A stretch of DNA of 20,810 nucleotides from DAOUAJ01 sp034433615 (GTDB lineage Bacteria; Chloroflexota; Anaerolineae; DUEN01). Location: contig DAOUAJ010000081.1 in NCBI GenBank assembly GCA_034433615.1, positions 1 to 20,810 of the forward strand. The letters run 5' to 3'. Positions 13,539 through 20,793 of the stretch are shown here, piece after piece. Below the pieces are notes generated by a model that saw nothing but the letters and a program-made list of their open reading frames with translations, was not told the origin of the DNA and did no database searches. Position 1 is the first letter of the stretch. Each line of letters begins with the position of its first letter. The translations under genes were made by a program, and so were the position numbers.

Positions 13539-15264
13539 TGAACGCAGACGTTTCCGTGTGTTGGTAGGTCACAGCGACCTGAGGATGGCGCATGCATATG
13601 CGCAGGCTCTGGAAGAAGCGGGCTATCAGGCCAATACGGTTGTGAGCTTAGAGCACGCTCATGAGATGGCGCGTTCGGACTCATTTAATGTCGTCGTGCT
13701 GGATGGCCGGTGGGTGAGGCATGGATTGGATGGATTCGCCCCGCTCCGAGCGGCGGCACCTGCAGCCATGTGGCTGGTTACCTGTCCATCAGACCTGTTA
13801 CAGATGGCAGTGGCCTTGTTGCGCTTTGATGTGGCCGAGCTGTTAATTGAGCCGGTTACGGTGAACGATCTGTGCGAGGCAGTGGCTCGCCTGCTGGAAC
13901 GAGCACGTCAGCAACATGAACTGGCCCGGCTCAGGGCGCTTGTGCCGTTGTATCAGCTCAGTCAAGCATTCATGCTCGACTTGCATCTGGCTGATCTGTT
14001 GCAACGGATCGTTGAGACGGCAGTGGAAGCCACGGGGGCGCTGCGTGGCTCCCTGATGCTGATTGACGAGGACCGTCAGGAATTGACGATCGAAGCTGCG
14101 GTTGGCATGCCTCCCGAGCTCGTAGCGACGGCCAGGGAGCGAGTGGGGCGTGGGATCGCCGGCTGGGTGGCCCGCACGGGCATGCCTCTGGTGATCAATA
14201 ATGAGGAAGACATCCCGGCGTTTGTACGCCCCTCGCTGCGAGGCGGTATGGCCCATTCGGCGGTCTGTCTGCCGTTGACCGTGAAGGGACGGATTATCGG
14301 TGTCATCAACCTGACTAAGACGATGGGGCAGCAGCCGTTCACGCGCGGGGATGCCGAGATGCTCTCGGTGTTGGCTGGACAGGCTGCCATCGCTATCGAG
14401 AATGCTCGATTGTTCGAGGAGATGGAGCGGGCTTACGAGGACCTCCGCAAGCTGGACGAGATGAAGTCTGACTTCATCAATGTAGCAGCTCATGAGTTGC
14501 GCACGCCTGTTGCAGTGGTTCTGGGCTATACCACATTATTGGCAGAGCAGATGTTAGGGAGGGGACGAGGCTATTCTGGCGCTCAGGTCAGAGAGACATC
14601 CCCTGGTCTGAATAGTCAGGCAGTCAATGAGTACATTGAAGCAATCTTGCGCAATGCCCAACGGTTGCGAGAGCTGGCGGATAACCTGCTGGATTTAGAG
14701 AACCTGAGCAATTGGCAGCCAGGCGACGAAGGGTTGGAAGTCGGTCCCGTCCCAGTGTGTCCCTTGGTAGAGAGTGTCATATCGGAATTTCAACCACTGG
14801 CCCGAGAACAGGGATTGTCGTTAGAAATGGCTCTAGGCGTCCCAACTCTGGGGGCCACCCTGGAGTTGGCTGCCTGCGGCCTTCAGGCTGAACAGCCTGC
14901 TAGGCCGGAGGCGGTGGTGGTACAGGCGGATGAGGTAAAGACAGCGTTGATTCTACGCAACCTGTTGAGCAATGCGTTAAAATTTACTCCATCAGGGGGG
15001 CGTGTGGTGATGTCCGTGGAGCCTTCGGAGGAGGAAGTGGTTGTTGCTGTGGCAGACACAGGGCCGGGGATTCCGCCAGAGAGACGGCGCCATATCTTTC
15101 GCCCCTTTTATCAGGCTGAACCCTCACTGACGCGCAGCCATTCGGGGCTGGGATTGGGGTTGAGCATTGCACAGCGCCTGGCAGAATTGCAAAGGGGACG
15201 TCTGTGGCTGGAAGATCGTGCCGGCTTTGGGGCTGTCTTCTGTCTGGCTTTGCCGCGAGGGTGA
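13513..15264 (+). CDS. Sensor histidine kinase: receiver-like + GAF + HisKA + HATPase
   Basis: 583 residues from the GTG at 13513, behind GGAGGGG; it overlaps acpS by 26 bp. Domain order: receiver-like domain (about 14-130) with phospho-acceptor-like Asp in VVVLDGRWV (residue 64), but Glu113 (LLIEPV) where a receiver has Lys. Then a GAF domain (about 150-300), a short coiled coil, HisKA with His327 in AHELRTP, and an HATPase with LRNLLSNALKFTP (N box), DTGPGIP (G1), IFRPFY (F) and SGLGLGLSI (G2). No membrane segments, so it is a cytoplasmic sensor. The GAF ligand and partner regulator are unknown; no response regulator lies nearby. The missing receiver Lys suggests altered or absent phosphotransfer there. 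Two insertions (about residues 349-370 and 446-465) lengthen the kinase core; the second contains palindromic DNA. Confidence 0.92.
   Translation: MKPVDNYSDERRRFRVLVGHSDLRMAHAYAQALEEAGYQANTVVSLEHAHEMARSDSFNVVVLDGRWVRHGLDGFAPLRAAAPAAMWLVTCPSDLLQMAVALLRFDVAELLIEPVTVNDLCEAVARLLERARQQHELARLRALVPLYQLSQAFMLDLHLADLLQRIVETAVEATGALRGSLMLIDEDRQELTIEAAVGMPPELVATARERVGRGIAGWVARTGMPLVINNEEDIPAFVRPSLRGGMAHSAVCLPLTVKGRIIGVINLTKTMGQQPFTRGDAEMLSVLAGQAAIAIENARLFEEMERAYEDLRKLDEMKSDFINVAAHELRTPVAVVLGYTTLLAEQMLGRGRGYSGAQVRETSPGLNSQAVNEYIEAILRNAQRLRELADNLLDLENLSNWQPGDEGLEVGPVPVCPLVESVISEFQPLAREQGLSLEMALGVPTLGATLELAACGLQAEQPARPEAVVVQADEVKTALILRNLLSNALKFTPSGGRVVMSVEPSEEEVVVAVADTGPGIPPERRRHIFRPFYQAEPSLTRSHSGLGLGLSIAQRLAELQRGRLWLEDRAGFGAVFCLALPRG
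14878..14906 (+). repeat. Palindrome within the histidine kinase gene
   Basis: CAGGCTG (14884-14890) and CAGCCTG (14893-14899) form a perfect inner stem, flanked by GGCC (14878-14881) and GGCC (14903-14906). It encodes GLQAEQPAR, inside an extra loop before the N box of the ATPase domain, a place where related kinases usually have only a few residues. Confidence 0.55.
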
Positions 15265-16533
15265 GCCTGTTCTGTAAGCTACCGTTCGGGTTTTACGCAT
15301 TAATCGAACCGCTTCCTGTTCCAACTTCAGGCCACGTTCCAACATGTGGGCAATCAGGGGATGCAGGTCGGCCAGGCTGGCATGGCCCAGCAGGCGTGTC
15401 AGGAGGCGCCGATCGCCGGGGGTCAGCGGTTTGGCCCAGCGCACATGAGCTTCCAGCGTCTCGATGTCCATGCGATACGGGGCAAAGCGCGGGGAGATCA
15501 GCTTGCGCAAGTGGGCCAGGATGTTAAGCCCGCCGTAGTCCAGATCGGTCCAGACGTAGAGAGGGACTTCTGAGGGCAATGCCTCTGCCAGGCAATGCAA
15601 TAGATGGCGCGTGGAGGGCGATGGATTTCCCAGTAGGCAGAGTGCCGCCAGCCCTTCCCCTTCGTAGCGGATGAGCTCGTAGAACGAAGCCAGGTTCTCC
15701 ACACATACCACTCGCGCCGCGTCTACACTCACGCAGCGTACACGGGCAACCATGAGCGCAGGGATCCCCACCGCAGGGTAGAAGCTGGCCAGCGAGATCG
15801 TCTGTCCGTTGGCGTCCACTAACCGCCAGGGGCCGAAGAGGAAGAGATGGGTAGGATTAGCAACCAGGCCCAACTCGCGCAGAACCTCGTCAGGGGTCAA
15901 ATGAGGCCAGCCGTGACGACGGGCCAACGTGGCCAGTGCGCTCTTTAACCCATCGAAGGTTTTGCTGTCGTTGAAGACGCGCGCGCTGAAGACACGGTAA
16001 GGAGTCTCCTCGGTGATCTGATCGAGGGCGATGAGGGCGTCGAGCAAGTTGCGATTGAAATCGGGGTTGTCCAGAGTAAAGGGGGCTGGCGACCTATTGG
16101 CCCGCAGTTGGGCCAGGGTGTGGTCAATCGCCAGCCGGCGCCAATCGTCAGGGGCAAAGCGAAAGCGGTCGCCTAACAACAGATCACGCAGCGCGGCACT
16201 TTGAGCCGCCACGGGCTCGCGTCCCAGCCAGGGGAAGAGCTCAGGCGCGCTTTCCGGCACCAGAGTGACCGACTCCAGCAAGTGGCCTTCCTCACCGGGC
16301 GGCCAGGATAGGCGCAGCAGGCCGCGCGCTGCCATCTCCTGCAACTGCTCGTTAGCGATCTGGCGGGGAGCGGGATCAACCTGGCTGTGGTAGCCGGGCA
16401 ATTCCACCTCGGTCAATCGGACACGGATCGCCCGCTTGACAGGCCGCTGCGGATCGCGCTGTTCGTAAATGTCCAGCAGTGCGTTCAGAATAGCAGCGAC
16501 GTCAGGCGAGGGGGTGAACGGCAGAAAGGACAT
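15124..16533 (-). CDS. JetD-like Toprim protein (DUF3322/DUF2220), orphan
   Basis: 469 residues, ATG at 16533-16531, starting 5 nt after the stop of the upstream Rpn-like gene. The N-terminal half (about 1-250) fits the DUF3322-type helical and winged-helix region. The C-terminal half has Toprim landmarks: Glu279 in VVCVENLASFYELI and Asp330/Asp332 in LYVWTDLDYGGLNILAHL. This resembles JetD, the nuclease subunit of the Wadjet anti-plasmid system, which cuts DNA held by a JetABC condensin complex. No JetA, JetB or JetC is visible, so it is not a standard Wadjet locus. Residues after about 415 are not family-like. The last 47 codons are antisense to the 3' end of the kinase gene, so the tail looks like read-through past an eroded stop. 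Family placement is by motif recognition only. Confidence 0.8.
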   Translation of the reverse strand: MSFLPFTPSPDVAAILNALLDIYEQRDPQRPVKRAIRVRLTEVELPGYHSQVDPAPRQIANEQLQEMAARGLLRLSWPPGEEGHLLESVTLVPESAPELFPWLGREPVAAQSAALRDLLLGDRFRFAPDDWRRLAIDHTLAQLRANRSPAPFTLDNPDFNRNLLDALIALDQITEETPYRVFSARVFNDSKTFDGLKSALATLARRHGWPHLTPDEVLRELGLVANPTHLFLFGPWRLVDANGQTISLASFYPAVGIPALMVARVRCVSVDAARVVCVENLASFYELIRYEGEGLAALCLLGNPSPSTRHLLHCLAEALPSEVPLYVWTDLDYGGLNILAHLRKLISPRFAPYRMDIETLEAHVRWAKPLTPGDRRLLTRLLGHASLADLHPLIAHMLERGLKLEQEAVRLMRKTRTVAYRTGSPSRQSQTEDSPKAGTIFQPQTSPLQFCQALCNAQPQSQPRMAARQ

Positions 16534-16538
16534 GATGG

Positions 16539-17513
16539 CTACCTGGGGATATCTCTCCTCTCGCCCCCATCCTCAGGCTCAGCAGGCAGGCTCATAAGAT
16601 ACCGGACAACTGCTTCCAGCGAAGGCGCGTCGAGGGCAACATCCACCAGTTGGCGCAATTGTTCCAGCCCTAGCCTGCGCATGTGAAATGCCAGGTCGGG
16701 CGACAGGTCGCCGAAGCGGCGGCTGAGGATGTGCAACAATATTTCTATCCCCGCTTCTCGCTGCCCTTGTTGACGCCCTTGTTGAAGCCCTTGTTGAAGC
16801 CCTTGTTGAAGCCCTTGTTGAAGCCCCTGTTGAAGCCCCTGCTCGAGCCCTTCCTTAATCAGTTCATTGTACCACGGTGATTCACGTAAGACTGCCATAT
16901 CCCACCTCATAATCTTTCTGACAAGTTCTGATTCCAATACAAAACCTGCGAAAAACGCCAGCAATGGTTCCATTTCAGCGATCTGGACATCGGCACGCAA
17001 CAGCGTGACCGCCTTGCTGACCACGAGCTCGTCCTGTCCACCTTTTAAGATCGGCACAAACGGCAGAAGGGTGGTCAGATTTCGCTCGAAGACCAGGTTG
17101 ACGTCCACCTCCCACAAGTTGAGCACCTTGAAGTCCTGATGGGCTACCAGGCCCATGAACTCTGAGTGATAACTATCGGCAATAGTCACGGGACGCGCCG
17201 GCGGCAAGATGTTGACCACCACCGGATAAACGTTGAGCGCATACCGCTCTTCGGCCAGAGCAGTGTAGGCACGGATGCGCTGGGGCATGCGCACGTCGGG
17301 GCGCATCTGCATCTCGTTGGCGATCAAGAACTCGCCATATTCCGGCGAGCGGGCTTTAATCAATACATCGTTGGCACGCGCCACCCACTGAAACTCACCA
17401 GACAGCAGATCCACGGCCTCAACCGTTGGATCACCTGTCAGCCAGCGCACCCAGGCCGTTGGCGCCAGACCAATCAACCGTTTACTACCAATGTCTACCG
17501 TCTTCGCCACCAC
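16539..17513 (-). CDS. Rpn-like PD-(D/E)XK nuclease-family protein with GLQQ repeats and DUF4351-like C-terminus
   Basis: 324 residues. The N-terminal domain has a PD-(D/E)XK-type pattern: Asp49 in ARANDVLIK and Glu67-Met-Gln69 in LIANEMQMR, the ExQ form common in Rpn recombination-promoting nucleases. Residues about 222-250 are GLxQ tandem repeats, probably a flexible or coiled helix. The C-terminal segment ILLHILSRRFGDLSP to about residue 306 matches the DUF4351 style seen in this family. The start is GTG at 17513; a second GTG at 17510 is spaced 5 nt from AGAGG and may be used instead. Rpn proteins are DNA endonucleases linked to RecA-independent recombination and phage defence, and have often been misannotated as transposases. 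The gene is followed 5 nt later by the JetD-like gene, so they are almost certainly co-transcribed. Confidence 0.8.
   Translation of the reverse strand: MVAKTVDIGSKRLIGLAPTAWVRWLTGDPTVEAVDLLSGEFQWVARANDVLIKARSPEYGEFLIANEMQMRPDVRMPQRIRAYTALAEERYALNVYPVVVNILPPARPVTIADSYHSEFMGLVAHQDFKVLNLWEVDVNLVFERNLTTLLPFVPILKGGQDELVVSKAVTLLRADVQIAEMEPLLAFFAGFVLESELVRKIMRWDMAVLRESPWYNELIKEGLEQGLQQGLQQGLQQGLQQGLQQGRQQGQREAGIEILLHILSRRFGDLSPDLAFHMRRLGLEQLRQLVDVALDAPSLEAVVRYLMSLPAEPEDGGERRDIPR
16763..16846. repeat. 12-bp tandem repeat array inside the Rpn-like gene
   Basis: Seven consecutive 12-bp units, plus-strand consensus GCCCTTGTTGAA. Four are identical (16775-16822) and the outer units carry one to three changes. 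Twelve is a multiple of three, so gain or loss of units keeps the frame. The coded peptide unit is Gln-Gly-Leu-Gln. Confidence 0.95.
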
Positions 17514-17631
17514 GACCTCTCGGCAATTGCCATTTTAGCAGTTCAAGGGGGTGCTGTCAACCAGCTTTCTCGTATTGCATGTAGCGTGTCGCGTAGGATT
17601 TACGAAAACGCCGTACGCATCACGCATCAAC

Positions 17632-19050
17632 TCAGGCTTTAGCCAAGGCGTCCATGGAATAGCTGCTTCGGCGCTTAACCAACTCCGGCAGCCCTTTGTT
17701 GATCTCGTCGTCATACTTGCCGGCCAGCAGGTCCCGGTAGAACTGGTAATCAACTCCTTTCACCTTCTCGTCATCAGGGAAGCGGTGATAGTTTTCCTTG
17801 GTCATCAGGCTCTTGCCCTCGGCGATCAGTTGATAGCCCAGGGCTGAACCAGGATACGGTGCGTAAAAGGCAATGGAAGGCATGGCGCGGCGCATGTACT
17901 TGAGCATACGCATGGTTTTGAAGGCGTCCTCGCGAGTCTCACCAGGGATGCCAAGCATGATATTCGACCAGAAGACCGGTGCCTGCCGGCCCTGACGCTC
18001 CAGATCATCGGCGATCCGATGCAGCAACTCTATGGTGAAATAGTTGTCTTCCTCGGTGCACTCCTTGTTCAAGATCCTCAGCACGCGGTCACTGCCCGAC
18101 TCAAACCCGATAGAGATGGTCATCCAATTGGTTTCTCGGATCAACGCCTCGAACAGATGCGGCCATTGGCGGACGGTGTCGGAGCGAGCTGCTGCCCAGT
18201 ACGGCCACACCTTGTTGGCCTTACGCGGGTACTTCTCGATCCACTCCTCTAGCCAGCGTGGATTTTGGAAGAACATGGAGTCGTGGATGACAACCGATCC
18301 GACCCCCCACCTGCGGTCCAGGTAGTTCAACTCGTCAATCACCATGTCCACCGGCCGGCGTCCCATGTTGGGGATGTAGGAATTCTCGTTGCAGAAGACA
18401 CACTGCCAGGGGCAAACGCGGCTGGTCAGGATCGTAGCGACAGGTGGCGGTCCCCAACCGCACGCAGGCTCCAGCGGCCAGGGGAACTTGCGTGCCAGCT
18501 TGCGACTGGCCGGCTTGGGCCAGAGCGTGCGATCTATCATCGGCCATTCTGCCATGGACTTGGCCCCTACACCCGGTACCACGCGCGGAAAATCCTCAGG
18601 ATGGGTGACCAGGTCCACGATCGTTTTTTCCCCTGGCCCCTGGCAGATTTTGTCAAACTCCTCGATGGCGAGCATCTCATCCGGTGCTACCGTCGCGTGC
18701 ATACCCCCTGTGAGAACGACACCTTTGGGGTTCACTTCTTTAAAAATTCGGGCCGCGCGGTAGGCCACAGGGAACGTGTAGCTCCTCACATTCATGATCA
18801 GCATGTCGTACCCGTGCACCTTCTTCTTGAGCTGATCCCACGAGGTGCAGGCGCGGGTGGAGAATATATCTGTCATCACGCCGTTTTGATGCAGGATCGT
18901 GCGGAGCAGTCCCAGGCCGTGGTCTTGCCACTGTTCGTGGGGGCCGGCTGGGTTCACCAGATCGCCCAGGTCCCCCAGGTCGAGCCATAGTCGTTTCGGC
19001 CCACTTTCCTTCAAAGGTTGGGCACGTTTCAGCCATAAAAACTTCAACAT
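17632..19050 (-). CDS. B12-binding-like radical SAM protein
   Basis: 472 residues, ATG at 19050-19048 behind AGGAGAG. The radical SAM cluster motif is CPWQCVFC (Cys213, Cys217, Cys220), the standard CxxxCxxC that holds a 4Fe-4S cluster and cleaves S-adenosylmethionine. The N-terminal 160 residues look like the Rossmann-type B12-binding domain of the family (GLGLLRTILHQNG, then VVLTGGMHATVAPDEML and ICQGPGEKTIVDLV). The classical DxHxxG cobalamin motif is not seen, so B12 use is uncertain. Later segments include SIGFESGSDRVLRILNKE and MLGIPGETREDAFKTMRML, typical of this group. Relatives act in methylation, hopanoid or lipid modification and natural-product synthesis. No pathway neighbour points to a substrate. 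The downstream 118 bp before the Rpn-like gene contain no gene. Confidence 0.9.
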   Translation of the reverse strand: MLKFLWLKRAQPLKESGPKRLWLDLGDLGDLVNPAGPHEQWQDHGLGLLRTILHQNGVMTDIFSTRACTSWDQLKKKVHGYDMLIMNVRSYTFPVAYRAARIFKEVNPKGVVLTGGMHATVAPDEMLAIEEFDKICQGPGEKTIVDLVTHPEDFPRVVPGVGAKSMAEWPMIDRTLWPKPASRKLARKFPWPLEPACGWGPPPVATILTSRVCPWQCVFCNENSYIPNMGRRPVDMVIDELNYLDRRWGVGSVVIHDSMFFQNPRWLEEWIEKYPRKANKVWPYWAAARSDTVRQWPHLFEALIRETNWMTISIGFESGSDRVLRILNKECTEEDNYFTIELLHRIADDLERQGRQAPVFWSNIMLGIPGETREDAFKTMRMLKYMRRAMPSIAFYAPYPGSALGYQLIAEGKSLMTKENYHRFPDDEKVKGVDYQFYRDLLAGKYDDEINKGLPELVKRRSSYSMDALAKA

Positions 19051-19410
19051 GATCGCTCTCCTGTCTATTGACTGCTCAAGTGGCTGGCCCAGGTGACCGG
19101 CACTTCAAAGGGTCCGTCACCTGGCTTCCTCCAGATTGTAAGCTGTTCAGTGTATTTGTCAAACGGTTGTATTCTTTTTCGCATCAACTGGCTGCAGTTT
19201 ATGCCAAACTGCGCGAATTCCTGGGTGTGCGAGAGGATGTGCGGGTGGATCGGCACACGTTGATCGCCGAATTCGCCGCCGTGTTCCTGCCAGAAGCAGC
19301 AAAATAGGTAAAGTTACCGATGCACAATAGGATGAAAAGGTGTATACTGATTACAGTTTGCTGAGGTTTTTGTCAGCCAAGCCAGGCCCGCATTTCACGC
19401 GGAGGTGAAT
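19051..19410. other. Intergenic region between divergent radical SAM and cas10 genes
   Basis: 360 bp. It contains an inverted repeat, CCAGGTGAC (19089-19097) with GTCACCTGG (19116-19124). A plus-strand frame open to the TAG at 19305-19307 reads KLREFLGVREDVRVDRHTL and looks protein-like, but no start with a ribosome binding site was found. It may be the remnant of a lost gene. A TATACT box lies at 19343-19348. Confidence 0.45.
19343..19348 (+). promoter_or_regulatory. Putative -10 box TATACT upstream of cas10
   Basis: TATACT lies 62 bp before the cas10 ATG. No good -35 stands at 16-18 bp spacing, so this is a partial promoter match that would give a leader of about 55 nt. Confidence 0.4.
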
Positions 19411-20655
19411 ATGCAACAGGAAACATTTCTCGCGGCCCTTGCCGGGCTGGTGCACGACATCGGCAAGTTCGCGGTGCGCGCGGGGGAGCGCGGCTCCCGC
19501 ACCTGGGACGATCAGGCGAAACGTGACTACGGCTATTACCACGCCCTCCTCACTGCCGATTTTGCCGACCGGCACGTGCCGGAGCCGTGGAGGGCGGAGG
19601 TCAAAAATGCAGCCGGAAACCATCATCGCCCCACCAGCCGTCGCGACTGGATCGTGGCGCTGGCCGATCACCTCTCAGCCGGGGAACGGGCCGATGCCAC
19701 CGACGATGGTCAGGGTGCTCCCTGGCCTGACCGCCAGGACAGGCTGGCCGTCAGGCCAGGGGACAGGCAGCCGCGCCAGTTGCTCTCGATCTTCTGCTCG
19801 TTGACTGCCGATGACGGCAAGCAGGCTCCTGGCAACGTTTACTGGCCTCTGGCCCCCTTGTGTCTCGATCAAAAGGCGCTCTTCCCCGGCCCCGCCTGGG
19901 ACGATGACCAGATCTGGAGGGGATACGGGGAGATGTGGAGGGGATTCCTGAGTGAGGCAAGAACGTTGCACGTTGCCCACGCTCCGATCGGGGAAAGCCT
20001 ACCCACTTACCTGGAGAGCTTCCTGCTGCTCATGCAGCGGTACACCTGGTGCATGCCTGCGGCCTACTACAGAAACCGGCCCGATGTCAGCCTTTACGAT
20101 CACAGCCGCATGACGGCAGCGTTGGCGGCTGTGCTGGCCGGGGGCGAACTCTCCGACGCGCGGCTGGAGAGCCTGGCCGGGGCTTCCCAGGACGCTGTGG
20201 ACCCCGTGGCCTTGTTGGTCAGTGGCGACATCAGCGGCGTGCAGGACTTCATCTACACCATCACCGCTCGCGGAGCGACCAGTGCTCTGCGCGGCCGCTC
20301 CTTCTACCTGCAACTGCTCACCGAAGCGGTGGCCCGCTACGTGCTGCGCGAGCTGGACCTGCCGATCACTAATTTGATCTATGCCAGCGGTGGCAACTTC
20401 TACCTGCTAACCCGGCCGGGCGATCAAGGACGGCTGACAGGTATCCAGCGTAACGTCAGCCGCGTCCTGCTGGCCCACCATCGGGGCGATCTTTACGTGG
20501 CACTGGCTTCAATTCCTTTGCTGGCAAGGGATTTCTTCCAGGGAAGGATCAGCCGGGCGTGGGCGGAGCTGCACAGGGAACAACAACGTCAGAATCACCG
20601 AATGCCCGTGAGGACATTGAAACATTGCACAAGTCACCTCTTCTATACCGACTGA
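19411..20655 (+). CDS. csm1: Cas10/Csm1, type III-A CRISPR, truncated after first palm domain
   Basis: Large subunit of the type III-A (Csm) interference complex, which normally makes cyclic oligoadenylate and cuts DNA when the complex meets target RNA. The ATG at 19411 follows GGAGGT (19401-19406); GTG at 19405 is too close. The HD domain is visible: VHDIGKF (His15-Asp16), then HHRP and ALADHLSAGER. The first palm domain has LLVSGDISGVQDFIYTITARG-like text and LRGRSFYLQLLTEAV, then NLIYASGGNFYLL, all Csm1-typical. Only 414 residues are present where about 750-850 are usual. The second palm with its GGDD cyclase motif is missing. Homology stops around LHREQQRQ, and the last 20 codons are read through a CRISPR-like repeat and following DNA to a TGA. 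A palindromic element codes about residues 104-117. Probably non-functional as a cyclase. Confidence 0.9.
   Translation: MQQETFLAALAGLVHDIGKFAVRAGERGSRTWDDQAKRDYGYYHALLTADFADRHVPEPWRAEVKNAAGNHHRPTSRRDWIVALADHLSAGERADATDDGQGAPWPDRQDRLAVRPGDRQPRQLLSIFCSLTADDGKQAPGNVYWPLAPLCLDQKALFPGPAWDDDQIWRGYGEMWRGFLSEARTLHVAHAPIGESLPTYLESFLLLMQRYTWCMPAAYYRNRPDVSLYDHSRMTAALAAVLAGGELSDARLESLAGASQDAVDPVALLVSGDISGVQDFIYTITARGATSALRGRSFYLQLLTEAVARYVLRELDLPITNLIYASGGNFYLLTRPGDQGRLTGIQRNVSRVLLAHHRGDLYVALASIPLLARDFFQGRISRAWAELHREQQRQNHRMPVRTLKHCTSHLFYTD
19720..19761 (+). repeat. Palindromic element inserted in frame in cas10
   Basis: CCCTGGCCTGACCGCCAG (19720-19737) and CTGGCCGTCAGGCCAGGG (19744-19761) are inverted arms with one mismatch in 18 and a 6-nt loop. 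The 22 bases 19740-19761 are identical to 4202-4223 in rsmI. It codes the linker between the HD domain and the following helix. Confidence 0.85.
20588..20623 (+). CRISPR. Single CRISPR-like repeat fused to truncated cas10
   Basis: 36 bases beginning GTCAGAATCACCGAATG and ending CCCGTGAGGACATTGAAAC look like a type III/I CRISPR repeat, with the familiar ATTGAAAC 3' end. Only one copy is in the window, so this is not a demonstrated array. The next 38 bases (20624-20661) have spacer length and are followed by GTCAG, which matches only the first five repeat bases and may be a degenerate terminal repeat or chance. Confidence 0.5.
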
Positions 20656-20707
20656 TCACAGGTCAGCTACCCGGCCGGGCCACCGCCCGGCGTTCCGATG
20701 GACGAAA

Positions 20708-20724
20708 ATGCCCGGTGCGGCTAT
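20708..20724 (+). repeat. 17-bp direct repeat, copy 1
   Basis: ATGCCCGGTGCGGCTAT; 15 of 17 bases match the copy at 20794-20810. The two copies flank a 41-bp hairpin. Confidence 0.6.
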
Positions 20725-20742
20725 TCTCACCTTGATCGCCGA

Positions 20743-20783
20743 AGGTCTCCCGACCGAGGCGAAAGGGCTCGGTCGGGAGACCT
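20743..20783. repeat. Perfect 16-bp inverted repeat hairpin
   Basis: AGGTCTCCCGACCGAG (20743-20758) and its exact reverse complement (20768-20783) flank a 9-nt loop. There is no following T-run. With the flanking direct repeats it looks like a small non-autonomous palindromic element; it could also end transcription. Confidence 0.85.
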
Positions 20784-20793
20784 CGCCCATCGC

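Noticed and set aside
15124..17513. Complete Wadjet (JetABCD) system
   Set aside because: Only a JetD-like gene was found. The neighbours are a Rpn-like protein, a radical SAM protein and a kinase, none resembling JetA, JetB or JetC.
16539..17513. Annotation as an active transposase
   Set aside because: Rpn/DUF4351 proteins are often labelled transposase, but the visible motif is of the PD-(D/E)XK nuclease type. No terminal inverted repeats or target duplications flank the gene.
17514..17631. A repeat related to 10491-10532 in the gap before the Rpn-like gene
   Set aside because: CGTA/GCAT-rich words are shared loosely, but no exact stretch long enough to claim common origin was found.
18265..18990. 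241-codon plus-strand open frame
   Set aside because: It lies opposite the radical SAM gene, whose motifs are clear, and shows no protein-like motif or ribosome binding site.
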